A DNA stretch of 64,000 nucleotides from Chiridota heheva (GCA_020152595.1 JAIGNY010004478.1:492501-556500), one strand, 5' to 3'; positions 41,961 to 53,227 are shown, numbered from the stretch's first letter. The notes: generated by a model not told the origin, from the letters alone. Translations and numbers: made by a program.

Positions 41961-42167
41961 GCTCAGATTCGGTACCGTGTCTTTTGCCATGTGAACCACG
42001 TGGACTACAGCAGATTCAGCAGAACTCGTGTCCAACCGGAGGTGATACCGTACCATCTGACAGCGTCTGCTCTTACATGTGTATGGATGGTTACCAAGCG
42101 AATGGCATTTCGTCCCGTACTTGTTCAGCCGCTGGCGTGTGGTCAGAGCCTTTGCTAACATGCAAAG
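41961..42167 (+). CDS. CCP/sushi domain exon 1
   Basis: This 207-bp exon (69 codons) is symmetric phase 1-1, as usual for shuffled extracellular domains. The acceptor is CCGAATCCAG; a second AG six bases on (GCTCAG) keeps the frame, so splicing could add or drop two residues. The donor is AAAG|GTTAGT. The domain reads VPCLLPCEPRG, then NSCPTGGDTVPSDSVCSYMC, MDGYQANGISSRTC and SAAGVWSEPLLTCK. Cysteines and the C.Y.C..GY...G...R.C...G.W...P.C spacing are diagnostic for a complement control protein module, with extra cysteines near the start. CCP modules mediate protein binding in complement-like and adhesion proteins. It follows the PAN exon in the same transcript. Confidence 0.92.
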
Positions 42168-42749
42168 GTTAGTTTTGCTATCATAAGGCTAAACTATCGT
42201 TAATTTTTAAGCAGAATAACGGATTTAAAATCTTGTAAAACACACTCCCATTTGGACATACTTAAGCATCTCTTCAGCCAGAGAATTGTTATAATTAGAA
42301 TGATCTACCAATTTTGTTGACGATTATAGCTCTCTCTTTCTTGCGGTTTCAAATTAGATACAATTTCTATAGCATCAAAAAGAATGTTAAAGGGTACTCC
42401 GCAGGCCAGTAAGGTTTCCTTACTCTTGGCCGAGCAAAAAAAAAACATGACCGGGTGTAGCTGTCCAGGTAAAGCCAGGTTAATGCAATTTTTATTTATT
42501 TTTATCCAAAAGTGTTGCTTGGCAGGCCAGGGGGTGCATTAATTTGATAATCTCCCTAATTTTCTTCAAATTAAGGACTTTCATTCTGACGGAGACCAAC
42601 ATTAAGCAACACCACCATATAATAAATCAATATTAATTGTGTATATGAGCTTCCTATGGTTGTAAGCACTGCATATATTTATGAAAATATAAGCTTCTAA
42701 ATTCTTGGCAAGCTAAGTTTTCATTGTGCATTATTTTATTGCTTTAAAG
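42168..42749. other. Gene 2 intron 3
   Basis: Short intron without recognised features. The last 90 bp are similar to the sequence before the decayed EGF copy, because flanking intron was included in the duplication. Confidence 0.5.
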
Positions 42750-42863
42750 AGACTAGTGAGTGTTCATCTAACTCATGTCTGAATGATGCTACATGTAATG
42801 ATTTGATTGACTTGTACACCTGCACATGTGCTGCAGGTTATGAGGGTATAACCTGTGGAACTG
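42750..42863 (+). CDS. EGF-like domain exon
   Basis: A 114-bp exon (38 codons), phase 1-1, with acceptor TTGCTTTAAAG and probable donor ACTG|GTGAAG (weaker than the others). It reads TSECSSNSCLNDATCNDLID, then LYTCTCAAGYEGITC. All six cysteines of an EGF-like domain are present in the C.(4)C.(5)C.(8)C.C.(8)C arrangement. The first position has SE rather than the usual D-I/V-N-E, so calcium binding is uncertain. Without splicing at 42864 the frame would stop 12 codons further on. It follows the CCP exon in phase. Confidence 0.87.
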
Positions 42864-42977
42864 GTGAAGGACTGGTATTTCTTAATTCATAAACAACTCT
42901 GTATATATCTATTGAAAGAGTACACACTTCTTTATTATCGCAAGTAAGCTTTACCATACTAATTATTCCATTGCTTA

Positions 42978-43092
42978 ACATAAATGAGTGCTCATCAAAC
43001 GCATGTCACAATGGTGCGACCTGTACAATTTGATTAACTCTTCCACCTGTACCCGTGCCACAGGCTACAAAGGTATAAGCTGTGGCAATATT
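42978..43092 (+). pseudogene. Decayed tandem copy of the EGF exon
   Basis: Aligns with 42750-42863: NECSSNACHNGATCT, then a frameshift (a short deletion after TGTACA), then LINSSTCTRATGYKGISCGN. One domain cysteine is changed to Arg (TGT to CGT), the acceptor AG is lost, and the in-frame reading hits TGA. Intron sequence upstream is also duplicated. This is a dead exon copy that would be skipped. Confidence 0.83.
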
Positions 43093-43507
43093 AGGAATTG
43101 ATATCTAGCTAAATGTTTAAATCTTGTTAATTCATATGGAATGAAGATGTAATTGACAAGCCGTATATTTACTTTTGTGTCATATATGGTGACACTCTTA
43201 TAAATGCGCTCTTGTTTGGAAGTTGCATGTTCTCAGATATCGCCACTACAATGTATTCCCATTTTCCCTTCTGTCATCTCCGAATTCTAATATGTCCCAA
43301 TATGGATTACGTCGTCCTTCAGCAGTAACAAAATCCATACCAATTTTAATCAAAATCAAATCATCTGCGTATATGACTACCACACAAACAAACGGACAAA
43401 CGAAAAAACAGATGAATACATATGCTTCAGCTTGCAGAAGGAGACCGACCGAGTGACCGACCGACTAACCGACCGACCCTTCACGTCACCCTTCATTTCT
43501 AAAATAC
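43093..43507. other. Gene 2 intron with (GACC)n-like tract
   Basis: Contains CGACCGAC-type tandem repeats at 43442-43478 after a CAAACAAACGGACAAACGAA stretch. Probably the tail of a dispersed repeat. No gene was recognised. Confidence 0.5.
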
Positions 43508-44245
43508 CAAGGTGCCTTCTTACCTACTGATCTTCCTGACGGGCTGTATGAGACAAAGCTGTTCTTCTATATCCTGGGCATTACTCTTCACGCTGCCACT
43601 CACAACCACTTCAGACAACGTTGGAATTACTGTTGTTTCCCTGACAGTTAAAGGTTTCTGCTTTTCAGTTGGCGTTTACCTACTCGTCGGACTTTGAATT
43701 CAACAGAACAAACACTGTCTCTGAGTTGATGATGCACGTATCCCGGCTTAAGAAATCTAATCCCAGTAGGCAATCGGAACCATTGCTGGCTTCCCAAAAC
43801 TCATGCTACATTTTGTTGTCGCCGATAACAATTTCCAGCGCAGTTATTCCAAACATCGGTGCTTTACTTCTATCAGTAAGGACTTAACTTTACTCCGCCA
43901 TCTCCATCCACGGCCTTGTCAACCTTAGGAATTTTATCAAATATTCCAACTTGAAGTATAGAAATGTTCGCACCTGTATCAACCAAGCATGCCAACTTCT
44001 GTTCTTGCAGCTTTCCATGGAGATAGATACCATCCTGGGCTAGGGCTGGAATATCCTCGTGAACGGTAACATGGACGGGTCTTCTTGAATTGCAAACTTT
44101 TGTCGGGTTGCGACCACAAAGCCCGACTCTTGGGAGTTTTTCGATTGAGCCTGTTGGTATCTTCTCTCTATTTCGTCCTGCCAATTTTGGCAATTTCTTT
44201 TGAAATGACCCGCCTCCTTGCGGTAAAAGCAACGACGACGATCTT
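43508..44245 (-). pseudogene. Gypsy-like retrotransposon: zinc knuckle and protease region (broken)
   Basis: On the minus strand the segment begins with a nucleocapsid-type zinc knuckle (44195-44240) in which the second cysteine is replaced by arginine. It then runs through a basic linker into a retropepsin: active-site DTGANISIL at about 43960-43980 and the C-terminal LLGLDFL block at about 43750-43770. The stretch to 43508 resembles the spacer before reverse transcriptase. There is at least one in-frame stop within the protease and one before RT. No RT, RNase H or integrase follows, so the copy is truncated. It lies antisense in an intron of the PAN/CCP/EGF gene. Confidence 0.85.
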
Positions 44246-44595
44246 AATTACTAGTCCCTGTATCGCATCCAAGGAGCACAGATTCCGACTGCAGGAACCT
44301 TCGACTAACTTGTTCACGGAGATCACCCACCTCCTTGTTTACGGCTTGCATGGCTGTTTAAAGATCATCAATGATTTTCTGTTGGCTAACCATCCTCTCC
44401 GCAATTGCCTTACTGACTTGCTCTACCACAGTTGAGGGTACATTAACATCAGGCGTGTGACTGGTGGTAACTACCCTTGCTGCTTTTGCGTCCTAGGAAA
44501 TGTCTTCGTTTTTCCACCATGTGGAAAGCCTCTACTTCCAGAGCTCTTCCAAGGCCTCGTCTATTGTTCTCGCGGCATCTGATAAATGCCCAACC
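44246..44595 (-). pseudogene. Gypsy-like gag C-terminal/spacer remnant
   Basis: Lies between the gag core and the zinc knuckle of the same element. Codon structure is disrupted and no motif is clear; assigned by position. Confidence 0.55.
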
Positions 44596-45010
44596 TCAAA
44601 TCTGGTCATTCAACGCATCGATGAAGTAATTTTTGGACAAAATCGCTTGCAATTCTGATGAGGCAATGGGGTATGCTTGACGTGCAAGCCGTCGAATTGC
44701 GTGAATTAACTCAGGCAAAGACTCCTTCTTCTTTCTGTAGCAATTTTTAAGGTAAATTCTGAACACTTCTGTCTGATATGCTAGACTAAACCTGCGAGCA
44801 AATACATCGATCAGCTGGCGATAATTTCTCCTGGATTCCACTCTCAGATTAGCTAACACGGCATGCACGTCCCCTTTCAGACTTGCCACGAGGCACATAG
44901 CTTATACCATCGGGATCCAGCTGTGAAGGTCCGCAATTACTTCGAATTGCGCTAGATAGTCCCCCCTCCCCAAATCTTTGTGCCATCATAACTGCCTGGC
45001 TAAATCCCGG
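44596..45010 (-). pseudogene. Gypsy-like gag (capsid) remnant
   Basis: The minus strand encodes LVASLKGDVHAVLANL, RRNYRQLIDVFARRF, YRKKKESLPELIHAIRRLAR and ILSKNYFIDAL, which match the retrotransposon gag capsid family (the RR.Y..L...L..RF and ESL.EL...I.RLA..AYP pattern). Upstream, 44899-45010 continues with DYLAQFEVIADLHSWIP, separated by an in-frame stop at about 44900. About 100 codons remain open, so decay is moderate. Confidence 0.85.
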
Positions 45011-45545
45011 AAATTAATGCAGCCAAAATTGGTGGAATCCTCGCATCCGCATGCCGATCCATATTGCCCTCACCTCCTTGGTCCTGCTATTGGTTACTGG
45101 ACTATCTGAATGGTTGCATATTCGCACCAAATTCTCCTCTAGAGGAAATATCTGGCATGTGCTTTAAATTTTCAACCCTTGATGAGGGTAAATGCTATTC
45201 CGTTTGTTGAAAAAATGGGTACCTAAGGGACCATCTGGGACATACCGGTATAGCTTTGTACAATTCTTGATCCCCTTCTGTAGGTCAAGTATTCTCTCTT
45301 TGCACGTCAAAAACATGTCTCAGTTTGAAACTTTGTTGACGAATCCCGAGTTGATCTCGGGGTCTCTTCAACACCATTGTCGCTGTAGTACTCATCCAAT
45401 AAGTGTCACATGGAGCTTTCTTGTTGGGTAGAGCCTCGACTATATTGACGCGTCTCCCTTTCCATACCCATCACTTATTAGTTCGTGCGTTTCAAATAAC
45501 CCAATTGACCAATCCCACCGCTGCCACTAGTTGTAACGCGCACCA
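45011..45545 (-). mobile_element. Gypsy-like 5' leader with AGTGGCAGCGGTGGGA block
   Basis: On the minus strand, AGTGGCAGCGGTGGGATTGG (45507-45528) resembles the sequence found just inside the 5' LTR of many invertebrate Gypsy elements. The base pairs before it read ...GCGCGTTACA, a plausible LTR end (CA). The LTR would then extend right from about 45532, but I could not find a matching second LTR, so its limits are not set. Confidence 0.5.
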
Positions 45546-45904
45546 CACGCCGATTCGGGGGAATGGTTCTTCTATATTAATTTACAAAACACACAAAAAA
45601 GTGACACACAAGAGGTTCGCTTTACCGTTTTCTTTAACGTTTGTATAATACACTCCTTGCAGTATCAAATTTGACATTTACACTTGATTATAGCACATGC
45701 AAAACTAGATCAAACAATTAAAGAGTCCAAACAATTTATAATCTCAACAATCAATGATCGTCTGGCGCAATTGTTCTCGGTAGTTTTATAGACGTGTACG
45801 TTTTGATGACCGCTACAGCTCGAAATGCATCCCAGGGTATATGTCAGTACGCAACCCGATGTCAACCTGCATCCAGTCTTACCACACACCCATTTGCAGC
45901 ATGC
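45546..45904. other. Possible solo LTR/5' LTR body and flank; not resolved
   Basis: May contain the 5' LTR of the reverse-strand Gypsy-like remnant, but no terminal repeat partner is visible. Confidence 0.35.
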
Positions 45905-45919
45905 TCTTCGATACCTGAC

Positions 45920-46760
45920 GATTGCATGCACGTACCACCGTTTCTGCATACACCACTGCTTGAGCATGCACCACTGTTAGTGCAGGCACCACTATTTCTG
46001 CATACACCACTACTTGAGCATGCACCACTGTTTGTGATGCCGACTGCAGGAACCCTTTGTGCATGTACCACTTTTTCTGCATGCACCACTGTTTCTGCAT
46101 ACATCACTGTTTGACTATGCACCACTGTTTCTGCATGTACCACTGTTTGTGCATGCTCCACTGTTTCTGTATACACACTGCTTGAGCATGCATCACTGTT
46201 TGTGCAGGCACCACTGTCTCTGCATACACCACTGTTTAAGCATGCACTATTGCTTGAGCATGCACCACTGTATGTGGAAGCACCACTGTTTACGTATGCA
46301 CCACTGCTTATTCATACACCACTGTTTGTGCATGCACCACTGTTTCTGCATGCTCCACTGCTTCAACTTATACCACTATTTGTGCATGCACCACTGTTTA
46401 TTGATGCACCACTGTTTACGCATACACCACTTTGTATGCATACACCACTGCTTGAGCATACACCACTGTTTGTGCGGGCATTACTGTTTCTGCATACACC
46501 ATTGCTTGAGCATGCACCATTCTTTGTGCATGCACCACTGTTTGTGCATGCACCACTGTTTCAGCTTACACCACTATTTGTCCACGCACCACTGTTCTTG
46601 AATACATCACTACTTTTTGTGCAGGCACCACTGTTTCTGCATACACCACTGATTAAGCATGTAACACTGTTTCTGCATGCAGCACTGTTTCAGCTTACAC
46701 CTCTATTTGTGCACGCACCCCAGTTTAGCAACCACCATTGTTTCAACACGCACGCATCAC
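45920..46760. repeat. 18-bp minisatellite (CATGCACCACTGTTTGTG), about 45 units
   Basis: Units such as CATACACCACTGCTTGAG and CATGCACCACTGTTTCTG repeat every 18 bp over about 840 bp with point variation and few indels. Since 18 is a multiple of three and the motif lacks stops in several frames, long open frames run along both strands: HAPLFV-type on plus (46202-46873, 223 codons), another plus frame rich in HHCL (46059-46601), and VVHAQT-type on minus (45862-46176). This is a repeat property. No start context, signal peptide or splice site was found that would argue for translation. Confidence 0.93.
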
Positions 46761-47469
46761 TCTTTGTAGCTCTGGCTAGAAATACGAATGGCGGGGTTCC
46801 CTTGGTTGGAAAATTGGGTATGTTACTCTTCATGCTTGTCACAACGTGCAAGCATCAAGAGAATATACAATGATTTTTGGTATTCCGGCAAAATGTTTCT
46901 TCTTTCACTATGCTAGATACATCTTAATTTGTCAGAAAAGCCAGTTCACCTAATTAAATAATGTTGGGCTTCAAACATTTGACAGAGGGTATAAAATCAA
47001 TAAAAACTATAGATCTTTTCACTGATCTTTGGCCAATTATGCCCTGGATAAAATAATGATTTTTTGATGTCCTTTGTAAGTTTTAACTTTCTAATCATTC
47101 TCAGCAAGCGTGACATCAGAACAAAATCTACCGAATAAGCCCGGTTATAAACTTTAACAAAATGTAACTATTTTTATAAAAAATATGAACATAAATGTCT
47201 CATAAATACCACTTAAAAACTTACTCTGTTATGTTCTTATTCTTTTGAATTAAATACAATAAGTTGCCGTTACAGAAATCTGAGAATATTGTAGAACGCT
47301 CCAGTACCACGTTTTCACTTTTAAGGGTTCAGAACCAAAGAGAAAATATATCGTGGGAAAATATAAGAAAACTCGATCGCTTCTGAAGTAGGGCAACCAC
47401 ATTTAGAGATAGCACACTTCAGAAATTTGGTGGCGCTGTGCTGGAATATTCATTTCTTTCTCTCTAAGA
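46761..47469. other. Intronic or intergenic DNA; nothing recognised
   Basis: AT-rich, no feature recognised. Confidence 0.45.
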
Positions 47470-48270
47470 TATAGCTGCCGAGGTATTTGAAGCGGTCAGT
47501 TTGAGCGAACTTCTGTCCATTAATATAGCAATCAACTTGGGAACCAACACGCATAATCTCTGTCTTTTTGATGTTTATGTGCAGACCCATCCTTCAAGAA
47601 AGTCCATCAGCACTATTACTGAAAATGGCAATGTCGTCCACATACTGAGCTTCTCTGATGAGTGTGGTAATTATCTTGGTCTTGAACTTCAACCTACGAA
47701 GATCAACAATTTTACCATTGGACCTGAAGTTAACTTTGATGCTGCATGTTTCCTTGATGTTTCGGAATGCTAGAAGTGAAAAAACAGCCGCGTAAATTCC
47801 GAAAAGAGTAGGGGCTAGCTTGCAACCTTGTTTCACGCCACTGTTGTATTCAATAGGTTGTGAAACTTCACCATCAATAATCAGTCTGGCATGTATATTT
47901 GAATATAGCATCTTTATGACACAAACGAACTTTGCAGGTCAGCATAGCTTTACCAGAATTTTGAAGAGACCCCACGATTTACACAGCCAAAAGCCTTGGT
48001 GAAATCAGTAAAGGCAATTTTACCAATACCTGTTGCTGCTCCGCTCTGCATTTCTCCATTATTTGTTGCAAAGTGAATTGCCATCATGATGCCTCTACCA
48101 CTTCTGTTTCCAGATTGGGACTCTGGATAGATTTTTCCTGCAAGATTTTGCAGCCGTGGAAGCATAATGCCTGAAAGTACCTTTCCAACAACAACACTGA
48201 GGAGGGATAGACCACAGTAGATTCCGCATTGACCTCGATCACCTTTCTTAAAGAACTAAAGCTAATTCAA
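47470..48270 (-). pseudogene. LINE reverse transcriptase remnant, antisense
   Basis: On the minus strand: MLPRLQNLAGKIYPESQSGN (48110-48165), then IAFTDFTKAFGCVNR (motif A, with the usual KAFD/E Asp as Gly), a short broken stretch, SGVKQGCKLAPTLFGIYAAV (motif B, about 47840), EAQYVDDIAIFSNSADGLS (motif C as YVDD, about 47630), then GLHINIKKTEIM and FKYLGSYIL (47480-47590). The order is that of a non-LTR RT. Two or more frameshifts inactivate it. The motif style is like the fragment at 6150-6525 (both have G-V-K-Q-G-C-x-L-A), so the two may be relatives. Confidence 0.88.
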
Positions 48271-48430
48271 TCCAAGCCATTAGGTTCATAGAGCCGGTGC
48301 TTCATTGTTCCAATGGTGTCAGAGAATGAGAGTACATGACTCCCCGAGATGGGACGCTAGATTAACTCCCCGGCGGTGCTGGGACTCATTTTACAGCTGA
48401 GTGAACTGAAGCAAGTAGAGTAAAGGAAAC
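48271..48430. other. LINE flank, unresolved
   Basis: May be additional LINE sequence; no motif is visible. Confidence 0.3.
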
Positions 48431-48497
48431 TTTCAGGAATCGAAACCGGTACCTTTCGAATAGGAACATGACTTCTTAACCATTGAGCCACTGCATT
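48431..48497 (-). repeat. tRNA-like sequence (SINE head or tRNA pseudogene)
   Basis: On the minus strand: A box TGGCTCAATGGTTAAG and B box GGTTTCGATTCCTG at normal tRNA spacing, with a long variable segment between. Flanking acceptor arms do not pair well. It sits next to the RT remnant at 47470-48270, as at 6020/6150, which suggests composite insertion or recurring SINE/LINE partnership. Confidence 0.6.
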
Positions 48498-48789
48498 CTC
48501 TTGAAGAGAATGAAAATATTGGCATCAATCATATCAGGGGTAGATTCTCAGTCAATCAGGAACGATTGAAGGTGGTAAACAGCACATGTCAAGTGTGGCC
48601 TTTCATATCGCTATTTTTTAATTTTATTTGAAGGTTGACATATATTTTGATATCTGATTTTTGATATCTACTGTACATATATGAATTTTTATGCTGATCA
48701 AGTTAAGGCTGATTTAATATTCTCTGCCATCAAGACGTTTGTCGCTGCTGAAACTGAAACTCGCCATTATTTATTTTAGCATGATAAAT

Positions 48790-49290
48790 GGTTAATCCAT
48801 TAGGGCGGTTGCCATTATAAATGTGTATGTGTGTGTTTGTCTGTCTGTGACTGTGTTGCCAAGGTATATCAAGGGTTGCGCAGTGAAATTTTGTCATACT
48901 TGGTTTATGAATGTATTGTGGTTTGTAATTAATCGTTATCGATTTTGGCGTTGATGGCACCTAATATTAATTGTAAAATTATGTTTATGTTTATATTTCC
49001 ATACCCGCATGTCAAAATTGAATAAAAAAGGGAATGATGCTGTTGGTTAAAAAGCAAAGAGAGCACAGGATACCGTCAAATGTTAACGTCTTCATTATTC
49101 ATGCTGCGTGGGTCAAATTTTTTTGTTTAATTTGGCTGTTAACACGGTGATTTTACTGTAGTATAAAATTATATTTGGTTTATCGATGCATTGTTGTCTG
49201 TTGATTATCCCTATTGATTTTGGTACCGATGTCAAGAAAATTGATTAGTAAGAGGGGTTAAATGTCAATTTCTGTAACTTTTGATTTCTA
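48790..49290 (+). repeat. Diverged tandem duplication, period about 285-290 bp
   Basis: TTGGTTTATGAATGTATTGT with ATCGATTTTGGCGTTGATGG (48900-48957) matches TTGGTTTATCGATGCATTGT with TTGATTTTGGTACCGATG (49187-49232). Similarity is patchy, so this is an old duplication of a non-coding sequence. Confidence 0.6.
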
Positions 49291-51627
49291 TGCAAAATTA
49301 GTAATTTTTAAGTTATATCAACCAATTAACTGATCAACTAACTACTTCAACAGTTAAAATATTATAATTTTCATTGCTTAAATAGCTTTGAGCTATGCCT
49401 GACAGCGTAAAATAAAACCCTTCACTAAGACTCCATGGCTAACTATTATAATATATTATAATTCTTGATCTATTCTTGTAATATATAATATTGTATTTAT
49501 CTCATAACGTAATCTCAATACAAATCCGCGATGTGTACCACATACGTTATTCAAGAAAGCATAATACTTTTTGGGGGATCTGAGTACAGTATAGGTCTTT
49601 GTCATTATTTTGAATTTGAAATAGAGTCTCTCTCTCTCTCTTTTCATTAAAAGGTTAGTTTTCACCAAAAAAAAAAAATTTTAAAATAAAGAATTGCACA
49701 GTCCCTTTGATCACACGCACACCCTTAACATAACGCCGTTAATAAACAGCCTTTTTATATTTGATGTTTGAAATGACTTGACAGTCAGTGGCGGTACGTT
49801 TGATGGATAGAACAGAGCATGGGACAATAGTCTCCTATATGTCAATTTGGGTTTGTTCCTTGTACCTCCAATCATCAGATCATCATCCAATCATCTCTAA
49901 TATCCGTATTTACCTATTCCTGTCTATCATACTTTTACAAAAAAAAAAAACGTATTTCTAGAGATATTTTTATAATCATTTGCAATGTCATTCTATCTTG
50001 ATTGCGATGCTTTTATTGGCTAGTGGTTGTTTGATGCAAGCGCCACAAGCGTCTATAGGCGGATACCGGTGCTATTCCAATATTCATCACTATAATTAGT
50101 GCCAATAAAAATCCCCAACTCATATAAGACAATGGTTACGAACACTACAAAATGGCTTGGTTTAATTGCCTATTAAAGTGGGCATATCTTCGTCAGTTGT
50201 GCCTGTATTAATATCAAATCTTACTTTTTATATCCCATAGGATTAGACTTTCTGCCAATTCCATCATGAAAACGGCTGCGCGATATCTTACTGTAGGTGT
50301 GTTATGGGTTGCTTAAGATAGGACCTGCAAAACTAATGAAGTATGATATAAAGGAAGGGAATAAAGTTTGTTTTCTTCAGCACTATTAAGGGTGAAAATA
50401 CAATGTAAAACAATGAAGCTTGTAAATAAGCAAAGCATGAAATGTACCATACATAGCAATCACAACTGTGTTGGTATGACATACCATTTTCAGGCAATTT
50501 ATGTCTTTGATCTTAATTGAAAGATAAGCATGTCCTTATAGATGTTGTTGGCAGGCGTGTTTCAATAGAAGAAAAAAAAAAGGCTTATAGTTTTGATTGC
50601 GTGGTGATCGAATCTTAATCAACCCGCGACAAATGCGCCAACTCAAAAATATAGGCAGCATGGTCCAGGTGGGCGGCCCAGCGGGTCCCGGGTAAGGCTT
50701 AAACCGGCGGTAGCTGTACATTGCGTGTATCGAGTACAGTTTGTCTGGGGCACATGAAGAGAAAAGACTTATGCCTCGATAAAGAATAAGCTACAATTAG
50801 TTTTAGTGAGCATTTTAAACCTTTAATCATGATTTGTTTCTTAAGAGACGTGTACAATCCAAATATTTCCGGTTAAGTGTACTTCTGTCTTTGCATATTG
50901 TATATACAACATGTTCATTTATTGTATTTGCAACCTATTGTTAAGAAATAAAGCAAACCTTTTCCTAGCTTGTACACATGGATATCAAAATAATAAACCC
51001 ATTTCTTCTTATCGGCGAATTTCTTTACCTTCATTGTTCCTTTCGATGATATTCTAGGCTTGCTTTTTCTTAACATCCAGCATTTCTTGCTTTCCTTGGT
51101 TTGATATGCTTGTGCAATTGATATTCATGATGACGGATTTAACTGATTTTGAAAACCAAAGTAGTCGGGTATCGTAATTTGATTGTAATAATTGCATTTT
51201 GTTCAATTGACTTTTCAAACGGTATGCTAGCTAATTGAAGTGCAAGATTGGTATTGAGGCAGGATTTGTCAGGCATCCTATGTTTATTAGACAGTTAGAT
51301 AAAAGCATTGCACTTTTGCGTGTATATAAAACTTGTTAAAGATGCCTCCATATACTTGTATCATTCTGGATTAGAATTAACCTTATCTATGGCAGCTACA
51401 TTTTATTCAAACAAAGAAGAGCTCCAATGCACGAATATATGGAAGATTTTTTGAGCTTTGATTTTGTACTAAAATCTTGCAGTTCTTAACAAAAATTAAT
51501 ATTAGTTACGTCTGTATTTAGATGAAGAATGGGAGGGGATAAAATTTAAAGGTGTAAATACTTTGGAAGCAAGCTCTTTATTGTATTTTTGATTTTGTTT
51601 CTCTCAATCCAACAATTTCTGTCGCAG
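49291..51627. other. Gene 2 intron; no exon recognised
   Basis: No coding motif. Ends with the acceptor TTTCTGTCGCAG of the next CCP exon. Short open frames are unsupported. Confidence 0.5.
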
Positions 51628-51804
51628 CTATTCTCTGCCCTGAACTTGGACTAGTAAATAACGGGACAGTAACAATAAGTGACAACAACCACTTTGGAAG
51701 TATTGCTACATACGCATGTAGCAATGGATTCAACTTGGTGGGGGATAGGACACGAACCTGCCAGATTGATACAAACTGGGATGGGTCAGACCCAGCATGC
51801 GAAC
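51628..51804 (+). CDS. CCP/sushi domain exon 2
   Basis: A 177-bp exon (59 codons) between TTTCTGTCGCAG and GAAC|GTAAGA, phase 1-1. It reads ILCPELGLVNNGTVTISDNN, then SIATYACSNGFNLVGDRTRTC and DTNWDGSDPACE. This is a textbook CCP module: C.P...G...., Y.C..GF...G...R.C, W....P.C, with all four cysteines. It has no ATG in frame, as expected of an internal exon. Phase and strand match the EGF exon at 42750, and no competing gene lies between, so it is assigned to the same gene; a separate neighbouring gene cannot be excluded since the intron would be about 8.8 kb. Confidence 0.92.
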
Positions 51805-53227
51805 GTAAGATTTTATTTACAATGTACGTCCGTTTTGCAGTCATAAGATTTTAAATCTAACAGCACATGATTTTGAATTATTAATGGCGCAAAATATACA
51901 TTTTTGCTCATATCCCCTTTGCATCTTCGTCATGCATCTTTATTTGAAAAATAGGTTTAACATCAGGAACATTTTTTTCTTGGGAGAGGGGGGGGGGCTG
52001 AAGCTTTATTTCTCCAAGGACCCCGACCCCCATCCCCACCCAGAAGCCTCGTTTTTGGCATGGTTTCTTGGGCATGTTTGGCGCTTTGGACATTTTTCTC
52101 TTTTTTTTAAAGAGAAGAATGGACAAGTGACATTCTTGTTATCTTCTTTTTTAACTCTAACAGACTTGCTAACAGTCATCATGAAAGGCACAAGTTGTGG
52201 TTAAGTTGGGGTCCCCAAGCCTAGCCAATAAGAGGCCGTTTCAAATGAATAAATATGTTTGTATAGGTCTATTACTTTTTACAAAAAGGATTCGATCGTA
52301 GACTCCAGGCTATGGAGCTAAAAAAGAGATTAGGCTGATACGCAAAGAGAAAAGACACGTGTTAGTCTGTAAAACATGTTTATTCAAAATGTCCAAGCTT
52401 ACATCTATACAACAACCTTCTTTGACATATCTGAGCATGAGGGAAGCTGTTTTAAGGTATATCCCGTCAGCCCATGGGATCAATTTAAGTAAGGGGCTGT
52501 CCAGCCTATAACAAAACAGTTCTTTCTCTATTAAAAAGGATTTCTTCTCTTTATACATGTACAGTTATATTCAAACACTCCTGGGAAAAATAATTATGCT
52601 GCCCGCACTCAGAGTCTGCGGTAGCACGCAAATGTTATGTTTAATATCATTTACAGTGGGTATAAATAAGTCTTATAATGTTTTTTTCGTATATGAGAAG
52701 TGGGGGTGGGGGGGGGAGCTGAGGCATAGTTTAGCCCCCTATATTTTGACGGGGGGGGGGTAAATCCCCCCAGCCCTTCGCTTTCTACGCCCTTGTTTAA
52801 CATTGCATATTATCTGCCTTATTAGAACAGGGATTTCAAATAAGGTCGAGCCCATGACAAACGTTTTAAAACACTAATCAAGAGATATTTTTAGAATAAT
52901 TACTGCAGACATGGGCTATTTCGATTATAAGTTTGATTTGTGTAAAATAGAGTTATAACAGTATTTTCCGATAAGACAAATCATTCATCATATCCACAAA
53001 TACAAGTAGCAAGGAATATCAGAGATCATCTGCATGTTATAATCAAACCTGCTTTCATATTTTATGTTGCAAAATGGAAGAAGAGGGCCAGCGCGTGTCT
53101 TAAGCTTGCTAATGATTCATCAATAGTTGTCTTATTCGGGTTTAGAATTAAACTCGGCTATTGCTACAAGAAGGAAATGTCCAATCTAAATGCTCGAAGA
53201 CAGTGGACAAGGTGCTTTAAAAAGAAA
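51805..53227. other. Gene 2 downstream intron; G-rich tracts
   Basis: Contains uninterrupted G runs near 51988 and 52748 on the plus strand. No exon was recognised. Confidence 0.5.
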
